DNA of 64,000 nucleotides from Pandoraea sputorum (GTDB lineage: Bacteria; Pseudomonadota; Gammaproteobacteria; Burkholderiales; Burkholderiaceae): contig NZ_CP010431.2 in the NCBI RefSeq assembly GCF_000814845.2, forward strand, positions 3,906,001 to 3,970,000, given 5' to 3'. Made by a program: the position numbers and the translations under genes. Under the pieces are notes generated by a model. That model searched no databases, was not told the origin of the DNA, and was given only the letters and a program-made list of their open reading frames with translations. This document shows, in pieces, positions 48,934-58,481 of the stretch (the first letter of the stretch is position 1; the number at the start of each line of letters is the position of its first letter).

Positions 48934-50559
48934 TCACGCGCTCAGGCGTGCATGAAGCTGCTCGATCTGGTGCCAGGCCGATTCGATGGCTCCGGCTTGC
49001 CAGCCGTTGAGATGGCTCATGTGTTCACCGGCGAGCAGTGTGCGGCCCTCGCCCTTGAGCAGACGCGGATACGCCGTACGGCGTCCCGCTTCGCTCCAGT
49101 CGGCCCAACCGCCGAGGTTGTACTTCACGCGGTGCCACGCCACCGAGAACGACGACTCGGCCGAATCGCGGTACTGCCCCGGGAACACCTTCTCGCCAGC
49201 GGCGAGGCCGAAGTCGGTGCGCTCCTTGAGCGACATTGCGCTCACCTGCGCAGCCATCGCGCCGAAGTTGTAATAGGACAGCAGCGTGCCCTTCTGCCCT
49301 TGCCAGTTGGTCGACGGCAGCGAGATCAGCGTGGCGCCCTTGATGTCCGTCTGGATGTGACCGCCGTAGATGAAGTGATCCTCTTCCCAGAAGCGACGCT
49401 TCATCTGCACACCGAGCTTGCCGACCGGCTCGTAGGCGACCTGCATCGCATCCTTGAAATCGTCGGAGAAGTCGGTGTCGATCTGCTTGAGCACCGACAG
49501 CGGGATCGTGCAAAGACAGAAGTCGCCCTTGACCGTGCGACCGGCGCCGGTGCGCGTGTCCTTGCATTGCAGCACCACACCGCTATCCGTGTTGCGCAGG
49601 CTCACGACTTCGGTGTTGTAGCGAATCATCTTCTTGGTGCGACGCTCGAAGGCCTTCGCCACGTGATCCATGCCGCCCACGGCTTGCAACATCGTCTTCT
49701 GCTGTTCGATGTCGTTCGTCGAGCGATAGATGTTGCCGAGCTTCGACTTGAGCAGATCGCCGAATTGCAGCGGATCGGTCTGCACGCCTGACTGCACGCC
49801 GGGATAGGTCTTGTAGCCGCGTGCCGTCGTGCCTTTGTAGTCGAGGTCCTTTTTGTTCAGGTACCCCTCATGCACGAGGTAGTCGAGCAACAGTGCCCTG
49901 TCGCCTTCGCTCAGTTGGTCGTTGAGCTTGCCCGCACGCAGCGTCTTGGCGAACAGTTCGTCGGTGTAGCCGCGCATGTCGGCCTTGATTTCGAACTGGC
50001 GCAGGCGCTTGCCCGCGAGGGGGCCGTCGATGTTTTCCTTGTAGACGTAAGCCGCGTCGTTATCGTTGTTGAAGAGTTCGAGCGGCACGCCGAATTCGCG
50101 CGTGTAATGCAGCGTGGACTGCTGGCAGAACGGAATGCGCCACGGGCCGTGGTTGATGTACTGGCCTTCGTCGAAATTGCAGACCTGTCGTTCGCCACCG
50201 AGCTCTGTGAGCTCAAAGCCGCGACGCGCAGTCTGGCATCGGCCACCCGCGAAACCGCGTGCCTCGACGATTTCGCACGCGTAGCCGAGTTTCGACAGCT
50301 CGTAGGCCGCCGTCATACCGGCCAGCCCTGCGCCGAGAATGACCACACGCTTGCCGCGGCCGCTGCCCGACAGGCGCGGCGGCGAGGTGCGCACCGAGGC
50401 GAGATCCACGCCCCAGGCCTTCATCGTCGCCAGCATGAGACCGCTACCACCGATGGCGAGCGTGCGCATCAGGAAATCGCGGCGGCGCAGTCCGCCTCCG
50501 ACGCTCGCAGAATCCAAAGAACCCAATGACTTGCCCGTGGTGTGTTGCACGTCTGACAT
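48934..50559 (-). CDS. Tat-exported FAD-dependent amine oxidase
   Basis: A 541-residue flavin monoamine oxidase-family protein. A twin-arginine signal, RRRDFLMRTLAIGGSG (from residue 25), precedes the FAD-binding motif VVILGAGLAGMTAAYEL (dinucleotide Gly residues 76-81, Glu99 closing the fold). Later GGRCQT and AGEHMSHLNGWQAGAIESAWH are typical of the family. GGAGAG precedes the ATG at 50559. As the first gene of the oxidase/cytochrome c/RidA operon it likely oxidises an amine or amino acid in the periplasm, using the cytochrome rather than oxygen as acceptor. The substrate is unknown. Confidence 0.88.
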   Translation of the reverse strand: MSDVQHTTGKSLGSLDSASVGGGLRRRDFLMRTLAIGGSGLMLATMKAWGVDLASVRTSPPRLSGSGRGKRVVILGAGLAGMTAAYELSKLGYACEIVEARGFAGGRCQTARRGFELTELGGERQVCNFDEGQYINHGPWRIPFCQQSTLHYTREFGVPLELFNNDNDAAYVYKENIDGPLAGKRLRQFEIKADMRGYTDELFAKTLRAGKLNDQLSEGDRALLLDYLVHEGYLNKKDLDYKGTTARGYKTYPGVQSGVQTDPLQFGDLLKSKLGNIYRSTNDIEQQKTMLQAVGGMDHVAKAFERRTKKMIRYNTEVVSLRNTDSGVVLQCKDTRTGAGRTVKGDFCLCTIPLSVLKQIDTDFSDDFKDAMQVAYEPVGKLGVQMKRRFWEEDHFIYGGHIQTDIKGATLISLPSTNWQGQKGTLLSYYNFGAMAAQVSAMSLKERTDFGLAAGEKVFPGQYRDSAESSFSVAWHRVKYNLGGWADWSEAGRRTAYPRLLKGEGRTLLAGEHMSHLNGWQAGAIESAWHQIEQLHARLSA

Positions 50560-50956
50560 GACTCTCCTCACTCTTGAATGATGAAACGTGTCGCGAATGC
50601 CAACGCCGTGCGCGCAATGTGCAAGGGTGTGACCCGACCTTGCGGACGAGCGCAACCCTTGAGCGCATTTAGCGCTTCAGCGAACGAATACGGGGGAATG
50701 TGAGAAGGCTCAGGGCGAGTGGCCAGAGGACCGCATGATGTCTCCTTAAGCGCGAATTCCGGGGCAGTGCGACAGTCTTGCGCCGTCGTGATGCCGGGTT
50801 CTTGTCTTCTCGTGAAACGTCACCCTCCGAGCCGGACCGACAACGTGCTCCGGGGGGAGGTGCGTCCGGTCATATACATCGCGCGCCGGTACTGCACTGC
50901 GGAGCCAAATCCTGCTCAGGGGAATCGGGTAAGCTTGCTCGCCTGTACTGATAGGT

Positions 50957-51100
50957 TTGCCCGCCACCATAACGACCATACTATATGCGTGTTATGGCTT
51001 CGAATATTAGCGTTACTACTTAGCGTGCGTACGCGACGAGGTTTAGGGGAAACGCGGGGTAGCCGCAAGTGCGAGCGCCGCGACATGCGCGGCGCTTTTC
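50957..51100 (+). ncRNA. Candidate small RNA under a GntR-type operator
   Basis: The 595-bp gap 50560-51154 holds no recognisable gene. On the plus strand TTGCCC (50957-50962) and TACTAT (50979-50984) are 16 bp apart. About 85 nt after the predicted start is a hairpin AGCGCCGC/GCGGCGCT (51074-51081/51089-51096) followed by TTTTC, oriented for rightward transcription although the genes on both sides run leftward. The -10 overlaps the GntR-type motif at 50977. A regulated RNA of about 110 nt is possible; alternatively the hairpin is incidental. Confidence 0.35.
50977..50993. promoter_or_regulatory. Putative GntR operator upstream of the amine oxidase operon
   Basis: CATACTATATGCGTGTT differs from the consensus CATACTGTATGCGTGTT at one position. 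It lies 418 bp before the amine oxidase ATG, far for direct control, but overlaps a possible plus-strand -10 element. Confidence 0.55.
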
Positions 51101-51154
51101 AGACAGCGGCGAACAGACCAATGGGCCAATGGCGCCGCACCGCGAGCGAGTCAC

Positions 51155-51988
51155 TCAGGCGTTGCTGGCGTGTGCGAGTTCGCGAAAATTCATCCAGTGG
51201 GAGCTGACGAGCCAGCCAGCATCGACAGGCAGGCTCACGCCGGTGATCGCGCTTGATTCGTCGCTCATCAGGAAACTTACGGCCGCCGCGATTTCGTCCG
51301 TCCCGACCAGACGCCCGAGCGCCGAGTGCGATTCGATAGCCGTCGCGCTGCGCTTTCCGGTAGCCAGTTTGTCTTCGAAGATCGGCGTGAGCGTAAAGCC
51401 GGGGGCGACCGAATTCACCCGGATGCCCGACGCGCCGAGTTCACCGGCGGCGAGTTGGGTGAGCGCGCCCAAAGCCACTTTCGCCGGGGAATAGGCGTGC
51501 AGCGGCAATGGGCGCAGCTCGTTGATCGACGTAATGTTCACGACCGCACCAGCCCCGGCCTCGGTCATGAGCGGTGTGAAAGCGCGCAGGCAGTGCTGTG
51601 CGCCAAAGTAGTTCACTTCCCACACGCGACGCTGCATGTCGTCGGTCATGTCGAGCATCGGCATCACATCCTGCAACACCCCCGCCACGTTCACCAGGCC
51701 AGCCACGCCCGGATTGCGCAGCGATGCCGCCAAAGCATTCACCGCCGCGTGGTCGGTCACGTCGAGCGCCGCCAGTTGCATTCGCGCATCGTCCGCACGC
51801 TCACCGAAAACACTCCGCAGTCGCGCAAGGTCCAGGTCCGTGGCCACCACATGCCAGCCGTCGTCGTGCAGACGATTGGCCACCGCCAATCCGATACCAC
51901 CGTTCGCACCGGTGACCACGACAGCCTTGCCCGCATCGCGTAACACGTTCAGCGAGCGGCGCTTTGCGCGATGGGAGGATGTGTTCAT
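51155..51988 (-). CDS. SDR-family oxidoreductase, TetR-controlled
   Basis: A 277-residue short-chain dehydrogenase: TGANGGIG near residue 26, NVAGV, catalytic Ser in VNITSINEL, Tyr and Lys in YSPAKVALG, and NSVAPGFTLTPI. The N-terminus is about 20 residues longer than usual. GGAG lies upstream. The operator CTAAAC-N5-GTTTAG (52028-52044) is 40 bp before the start, matching one before the neighbouring tetR gene, so both are probably repressed by that protein. Substrate unknown; it likely belongs with the rightward aldolase, MFS and ligase genes. Confidence 0.87.
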   Translation of the reverse strand: MNTSSHRAKRRSLNVLRDAGKAVVVTGANGGIGLAVANRLHDDGWHVVATDLDLARLRSVFGERADDARMQLAALDVTDHAAVNALAASLRNPGVAGLVNVAGVLQDVMPMLDMTDDMQRRVWEVNYFGAQHCLRAFTPLMTEAGAGAVVNITSINELRPLPLHAYSPAKVALGALTQLAAGELGASGIRVNSVAPGFTLTPIFEDKLATGKRSATAIESHSALGRLVGTDEIAAAVSFLMSDESSAITGVSLPVDAGWLVSSHWMNFRELAHASNA

Positions 51989-52027
51989 TCGGGGCGTCTC
52001 CGTCGGATAGTGTTGTCGTTTTATTTT

Positions 52028-52044
52028 CTAAACTATTCGTTTAG
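52028..52044. promoter_or_regulatory. Putative TetR operator before the SDR gene
   Basis: CTAAAC-TATTC-GTTTAG, perfect 6-bp arms with a 5-bp spacer. The same arms and spacing recur at 52789-52805. Confidence 0.72.
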
Positions 52045-52069
52045 TTTATCCACAACCCCATCGGCGACG

Positions 52070-52768
52070 TCAAGCTTTTTTTGCCAATGCCCTCGCGCGT
52101 GTCGTTTTGTTCGCACCGGATGTCGCGCTGCCTGAGCGCGACCGGGTCAGTGCGGGCACCGTTCCGTTAGGGCCGAGCAGACCTTGCATGACGAGGTCGA
52201 CGTGCTCGCGCACGAACGCCCGGGTCAGCGGCTTATGACCGACGAGCAACCGGTAGTAAAGCGGCGCGTAGAGAATGTCGAGAACGACATCGGGATCGCC
52301 CGGCTTGATGAGCCCCCGAGCGATCGCATCGCGTACGATTTCGACGCCCTGCTCGCGTCGCGCGGAAACATAGCCGTCGCGAAACGCTTGCGCAATCTCC
52401 GGGTCGGACTGCCCCTCGGCAATCAGCGCGCTGATCATCGTGCCCATCGGGCCGCAGAACTCCTCGGCCATTTTGAGCAGACGCGAGAAGATGCTGTCGA
52501 GCTGCAACTCCTCCGGGTACGGCAGCGCCTGCCCGGCTTCGCGCAGGAACGCCGTCATGATCACGGACGCGCGATTCGGCCACCACTTGTAGATCGTGGC
52601 CTTGCTCACCCCCGCCGCCGTGGCGATGGCTTCCATCGTCGTAGCGTGCAGCCCCTGTTCGAGCAGAAGACGATAGGCGGCGTCGAGCACGGCACGCTCG
52701 ACCTCGGCACTGCGCTTGCGACCGCGACGGCCTGGCGTGGGAGATTCGGGATTCGACTGACTTGACAT
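52070..52768 (-). CDS. TetR-family transcriptional regulator
   Basis: A 232-residue regulator. The helix-turn-helix reads GLHATTMEAIATAAGVSKATIYKWWPN, a typical AcrR-like sequence, after a basic Arg/Lys-rich N-terminus. The C-terminal domain is of the TetR_C-type with YAPLYYRLLVGH, and an Ala/Lys/Arg-rich tail follows. It lies between the SDR gene (same direction) and the rightward aldolase operon. Matching palindromes at 52028 and 52789 place it at both promoter regions, so it probably represses the SDR gene, itself and the aldolase/MFS/ligase operon. Confidence 0.88.
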   Translation of the reverse strand: MSSQSNPESPTPGRRGRKRSAEVERAVLDAAYRLLLEQGLHATTMEAIATAAGVSKATIYKWWPNRASVIMTAFLREAGQALPYPEELQLDSIFSRLLKMAEEFCGPMGTMISALIAEGQSDPEIAQAFRDGYVSARREQGVEIVRDAIARGLIKPGDPDVVLDILYAPLYYRLLVGHKPLTRAFVREHVDLVMQGLLGPNGTVPALTRSRSGSATSGANKTTRARALAKKA

Positions 52769-52788
52769 TCGTTGTGTCCGGACAAATA

Positions 52789-52805
52789 CTAAACTGAACG
52801 TTTAG
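52789..52805. promoter_or_regulatory. Putative TetR operator between tetR and the aldolase operon
   Basis: CTAAAC-TGAAC-GTTTAG, 20 bp upstream of tetR and 75 bp upstream of the aldolase start, so one site could control both divergent units. Confidence 0.72.
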
Positions 52806-52880
52806 TTTATAAATAACGACACCGTATTGAAACACACTGGCAGACGACTCTGCCAACGGTGCGTCGGATCGGAGAACGGG

Positions 52881-53678
52881 ATGCTGAAGTCTGACACAGT
52901 TTTTTCTTCCTTTGACCTGCCTGTCGGCGAGACGATTGCCGACACCGGCATCACGCCGGACGAGCAACGCGTACGCGAGGATCTCGCGGCAGCGTATCGG
53001 CTTTGTGCGATCAACGGATGGGACGATCTCGTCTACACACATTTGTCGGCACGTGTGCCCGGCCCGTCGCATCACTTTCTCGTCAACCCGCTTGGCCTGT
53101 CGTTTCACGAGATCACCGCGTCGAACCTGGTGAAGATCGATCTGGACGGACGTGTCGTGGGGCACTCACCGTATCGCCCCAATGCCGCGGGCTTCGTGAT
53201 TCACGGGTGCATTCATGCCGCACGAGAAGACGCCGCCTGCGTGATGCACTTGCACACCGAAGCGGGCATGGCGTTGTCCGCGCTCGAAGACGGACTGCTG
53301 CCGATCACGCAGCACGCCATGCGCTTTGTCGGACGGCTCGGATACCACGATTACGAGGGCATCGCCCTCACCATCGACGAACGGGATCGTCTGCTCGCCG
53401 ACCTTGGCAACCATGCGGCCCTTATCCTGCGCAATCACGGCACGCTGACGGTCGGCCGCTCGGTAGGGCATGCCTTCGTCGAGATGTTCTATCTGGAAAA
53501 GGCCGCGCGCGCGCAATTGCTGGCGCAGAGTACCGGGGCTCGACTGCGCATTCCGCCGCATCACGTAGCGGTGCTGACCGCGCAGCAGTGGGTGACGGAC
53601 ATGCGCGGTTCGGGCGATCGCGAATGGCCGTCGCTGCTGCGAAAACTGGCCCGCGACGGACACGATTACAAACAGTAG
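52881..53678 (+). CDS. Class II aldolase/adducin-family protein
   Basis: A 265-residue protein of the fuculose-phosphate aldolase fold. Zinc-ligand region CVMHLHTEAGMALSAL supplies the His-x-His pair, a third His lies in ILRNHGTLTVG, and an earlier ITASNLVKIDLDG is family-typical. GGAG precedes the ATG at 52881; the upstream in-frame extension overlaps the TetR operator region. Members cleave or decarboxylate hydroxy/keto acids, or are non-catalytic. It begins a rightward operon with an MFS transporter (114 bp on) and an acyl-CoA ligase. Confidence 0.85.
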   Translation: MLKSDTVFSSFDLPVGETIADTGITPDEQRVREDLAAAYRLCAINGWDDLVYTHLSARVPGPSHHFLVNPLGLSFHEITASNLVKIDLDGRVVGHSPYRPNAAGFVIHGCIHAAREDAACVMHLHTEAGMALSALEDGLLPITQHAMRFVGRLGYHDYEGIALTIDERDRLLADLGNHAALILRNHGTLTVGRSVGHAFVEMFYLEKAARAQLLAQSTGARLRIPPHHVAVLTAQQWVTDMRGSGDREWPSLLRKLARDGHDYKQ

Positions 53679-53792
53679 GCCCCGGTCGCATCTGCGGCAG
53701 CGGGATAGATTTGCGAAGTGGCGTCAGGTAGTACGTATCAGGCAGTTGGTAGTCATCAGCACCCAAAAACAGAACCATGACGGAGACACCCC

Positions 53793-55190
53793 TTGAACCC
53801 GACCATCGCATCAACGGCGAGTCAACCCGTGGCGGGCAGCGATAACGCTGCTGCACTGGACTCGCGCATCGCGCAGGAAACCATCGGCCAGCTATTTCGC
53901 CGCATCCTGCCCTTCCTGATTCTCTGCTATATCGTCGCCTTCCTCGATCGTGTGAATGTCGGCTTCGCGGCGTTGCACATGAACGGCGACCTCGGGTTCA
54001 CCGCCACCGTCTACGGCTTCGGTGCGGGCATCTTCTCCATCGGCTACTTCGTCTTCGAGGTGCCGAGCAACCTGATCCTCCACCGCGTGGGCGCACGCAT
54101 CTGGATTGCGCGGATCATGGTGACGTGGGGCATCGTCTCGGCGGGCTTCGCGTTCGTCTCGGGCGAGACATCCTTCTATGTCATGCGCTTTCTGCTCGGC
54201 GTTGCCGAAGCGGGTTTCTTTCCCGGCATCGTGCTGTATCTGAGTCTGTGGTTCCCCGGACGCGCGATGGCGCGCGCCACCGCGATCTTCATTCTCGGGT
54301 TGCCGCTGGCCGTGCTGATCGGCGCCCCGCTCTCGACGTGGATCCTCACCTCGTTCCACGAATTTGCCGGGCTGCGCGGCTGGCAATGGATGTTCCTGCT
54401 CGAAGGCGGGCTCGCCGTGTTGGTAGGCGTTGTGGCTTACTTCGTGCTGGGTAATGCCCCGGACAAGGCGACATGGCTCAACGCGTCGCAGCGTGAGTGG
54501 CTCGTTCGCACGCTGGCGCAGGAGAAGGCGGCCAAAGAGCGCGCGCGCCAGTATGGTGTGATGGAGACGCTGCTCTCGGGCAAGGTGCTGCTGCTCGCAT
54601 TCGCCATCTTCTGCAATATCACGGCGCTGTTCGGCATCGCGTTGTGGATGCCACAGATCATCAAGGGCATTGGTGGGCTGGACAACACGCAGGCCGGTTT
54701 GCTGAGCGCCGTGCCGTACGTGTGCGCAGGCGTGGCGATGGTCGTGAACGCGCGGCACTCGGACAAGACGGGTGAGCGCCGTTGGCACATTCTGCTACCG
54801 GCGGCCATCGGCGCCATCGGGTTGGTGATGGCAGGGAATGCCGCGTCGCCCTACGTCGGGATTCTCGGGTTGTGCATCGCGGCGGCCGGGATTCTGGCGT
54901 CGAACATTCTGTTCTGGCCGATGGTGCCAATGTTCCTGACGGGGGCAGCCGCTGCCGCCGGGATCGGGTTGGTGAACTCCGTGGGCAACCTCGGCGGGTT
55001 CGTCGGCCCGTATCTGACCGGTTGGGCCAAGGACACCTTTGGCGGATACGGCGCGAGCATGACCACGCTGGGCGCGATGGTGCTGGCCTACGGCGTGTTG
55101 CTGTTCGTTTTCCTTACCGTGAGTGCACGGCGCACCGGTGGCGTCGATGGTGTCGATGCGGGCACCACGGGTATTGCGAGGTCGTCATGA
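53793..55190 (+). CDS. MFS transporter, anion:cation symporter (ACS) family
   Basis: A 465-residue transporter with 12 hydrophobic segments. N-terminal RRILPFLILCYIVAFLDRVN and FFPGIVLYLSLWFPGRAMARA mark the ACS family (tartrate, phthalate and galactonate-type organic anions). The start is TTG with GGAG about 9 nt upstream; no ATG fits as well. Its stop overlaps the ligase start (ATGA), so import and CoA activation are coupled. It probably imports the carboxylic acid that the ligase activates. Confidence 0.87.
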   Translation: MNPTIASTASQPVAGSDNAAALDSRIAQETIGQLFRRILPFLILCYIVAFLDRVNVGFAALHMNGDLGFTATVYGFGAGIFSIGYFVFEVPSNLILHRVGARIWIARIMVTWGIVSAGFAFVSGETSFYVMRFLLGVAEAGFFPGIVLYLSLWFPGRAMARATAIFILGLPLAVLIGAPLSTWILTSFHEFAGLRGWQWMFLLEGGLAVLVGVVAYFVLGNAPDKATWLNASQREWLVRTLAQEKAAKERARQYGVMETLLSGKVLLLAFAIFCNITALFGIALWMPQIIKGIGGLDNTQAGLLSAVPYVCAGVAMVVNARHSDKTGERRWHILLPAAIGAIGLVMAGNAASPYVGILGLCIAAAGILASNILFWPMVPMFLTGAAAAAGIGLVNSVGNLGGFVGPYLTGWAKDTFGGYGASMTTLGAMVLAYGVLLFVFLTVSARRTGGVDGVDAGTTGIARSS

Positions 55191-56695
55191 ACATTGCCAG
55201 TACGCTGGCCCGGGCGGCGCAGCGCCACCCCGGGCATGTTGCCACCTATGTGGGTGACGCGCCGCAGCACGACTACGCGACGCTCGCACGACGGTGTGCC
55301 GCCATCGCGGCCGGGTTGCGCTCGATGGGTCTGCCCGTCGGCGCACGCGTCGCGCTCTGGATGCGAAACCGTCCGGAGTATCTCGAATGGCTCTACGCGA
55401 TCTGGTGGGCCGGGCTGGTGGCCGTGCCCATCAACGCGAAATTGCATCCGCGCGAGGCCGCATTCATCGTCAACGACGCCGAGGCCGGGGTATTGCTTGC
55501 GGAGGCGGAAGACCTGCTAGCGATTCGAGACCATATCGACAGCCCGGTGACGGGCTTCGCGCCGGAAGACGCGCAGATTGCCCAATGGCTGACAGGCGAT
55601 GCAACCGTCGGGGTGGCGTCCCGCGAGAATACCGATCTGGCGTGGATCTTTTATACGTCGGGGACGACCGGGCGTCCGAAGGGAGTGATGCTCTCGCATC
55701 GCAATCTCTGGTCGATGGCGGCCTGCTATATGACGGATGTCGACGCCGTCGGGCGCGACGACCGCACGCTATATGCCGCGCCCATGTCGCACGGCGCCGG
55801 GCTCTACAGCGTCGTGTTCATGATGCAGGCGGCGGGGCACATCTTCCCCGCGTCGGGTGGCTTCGATGCGCAGGAAATGTTTTCGCTGGCTGAGACACTT
55901 GGCAACGTCTCCTGCTTCGCCGCGCCGACAATGGTCAATCGTCTGGTGCGACATGCGCAGGCCTGCGGTGCTTCTTCGGCGGGATTCAAGACCCTCGTCT
56001 ATGGCGGCGGCCCGATGTATTCGGCCGACATCGAGCGTGCGTTGTCGGTGATGGGTTCGCGGTTCGTGCAGATCTACGGTCAGGGGGAGTCGCCGATGAC
56101 GATCACGGTGTTGCCACGCGACGAAATCGCGGCGACGGCACACCCCCGATGGTCGCAACGTCTGGCGTCGGTCGGCCATGCGCATGCCATGGTGGAAGTG
56201 GCGGTGGTCGATGACAACGGCGTACCGGTAGCCCCCGGTTCACCGGGCGAAGTCGTGGTGCGTGGCGATGTCGTGATGCAAGGCTACTGGCGCAATCCTG
56301 AAGCGACAGCCAAGACGTTACGCGACGGCTGGCTGTGGACAGGCGACATCGGTGTGCTGGATGACGACGGCTTTCTCACGCTCAAGGACCGCTCGAAGGA
56401 TGTGATCATTTCTGGCGGCACGAACATCTACCCGCGCGAGGTTGAAGAGGTGCTGCTCCGTGCAGACGGCGTAGCCGAGGTGGCCGTGATCGGCGAAGTC
56501 GACGCAGAATGGGGCGAGGTGGTCGTGGCGTATGTGGTCTGCGCGCCCGGCGTGACGCTCGATAGTGCGATGCTGGATGCGTATTGCCTCGAACACATCG
56601 CGCGGTTCAAACGCCCCAAACGCTATGTCGCCGTGGACGCCCTACCGAAGAACCACTACGGCAAGGTGTTGAAAACAGCGTTGCGAACGCTCTGA
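55187..56695 (+). CDS. AMP-dependent acyl-CoA synthetase/ligase
   Basis: A 502-residue ANL-superfamily enzyme. Motifs: FYTSGTTGRPKGVMLSHRN (A3), YGQGESP (A5), GWLWTGDIGVLDDDG (A7), KDRSKDVIISGGTNIYPREVE (A8) and the C-terminal PKNHYGKVLKTAL with the adenylation Lys. It adenylates a carboxylate and transfers it to CoA. The ATG overlaps the MFS stop. With the aldolase and SDR it suggests uptake and beta-oxidation-like or retro-aldol processing of an organic acid whose identity is unknown. Confidence 0.9.
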   Translation: MNIASTLARAAQRHPGHVATYVGDAPQHDYATLARRCAAIAAGLRSMGLPVGARVALWMRNRPEYLEWLYAIWWAGLVAVPINAKLHPREAAFIVNDAEAGVLLAEAEDLLAIRDHIDSPVTGFAPEDAQIAQWLTGDATVGVASRENTDLAWIFYTSGTTGRPKGVMLSHRNLWSMAACYMTDVDAVGRDDRTLYAAPMSHGAGLYSVVFMMQAAGHIFPASGGFDAQEMFSLAETLGNVSCFAAPTMVNRLVRHAQACGASSAGFKTLVYGGGPMYSADIERALSVMGSRFVQIYGQGESPMTITVLPRDEIAATAHPRWSQRLASVGHAHAMVEVAVVDDNGVPVAPGSPGEVVVRGDVVMQGYWRNPEATAKTLRDGWLWTGDIGVLDDDGFLTLKDRSKDVIISGGTNIYPREVEEVLLRADGVAEVAVIGEVDAEWGEVVVAYVVCAPGVTLDSAMLDAYCLEHIARFKRPKRYVAVDALPKNHYGKVLKTALRTL

Positions 56696-56730
56696 GTGGA
56701 ACGAGCGCATGATCGGCTGACACACCAAAC

Positions 56731-56755
56731 AAAAAAGCCCGCTAGTTAGCGGGCT
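56731..56755 (-). terminator. Intrinsic terminator of tRNA-Ser
   Basis: AGCCCGCTA (56736-56744) pairs with TAGCGGGCT (56747-56755), and A6 at 56731-56736 becomes a U tract on the minus strand. It ends leftward transcription of serS and tRNA-Ser, and it may also stop the convergent ligase operon weakly. Confidence 0.85.
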
Positions 56756-56771
56756 GATTCGTTCAAAGCAA
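56736..56771 (+). repeat. 36-nt element, right copy, adjacent to tRNA-Ser
   Basis: The same stem arms and GATTCGTTCAAAGCAA tail as the element at 30565-30600, in the same orientation; the loop and one tail base differ. It ends 6 nt from the tRNA gene and overlaps its terminator. Confidence 0.7.
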
Positions 56772-56777
56772 GATGCT

Positions 56778-56868
<91 letters not shown>

Positions 56869-56970
56869 AAGCGTTCTTTCTGCTTTGGTTCGCTGCCTGA
56901 GTGGCCTCAAGCAGCGAGAAAGAGATTATAGCCGAATTTCTTTTTCCGACAACCCCTTTTTCAAAGTTTT

Positions 56971-58323
<1,353 letters not shown>

Positions 58324-58481
58324 TTATTGGCCGACGCCAAGGCCATTTTTCGTTGCGCGCAACGGCAATTTCGAGATTTTACCAAACGCGCGGCGCTGTG
58401 ACGCGATTTGACGCGTCGCCAAGCGCCGAGACGCAGCAGCGGCGCGTTACGGCCGCCCGACCCGCACGGCAGCGCGCAGAC

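Noticed and set aside
50719..51207. 162-codon plus-strand frame in the gap before the SDR gene
   Set aside because: No ribosome binding site, no recognisable domain, and its end runs into the SDR coding region in antisense; the region is better read as regulatory.
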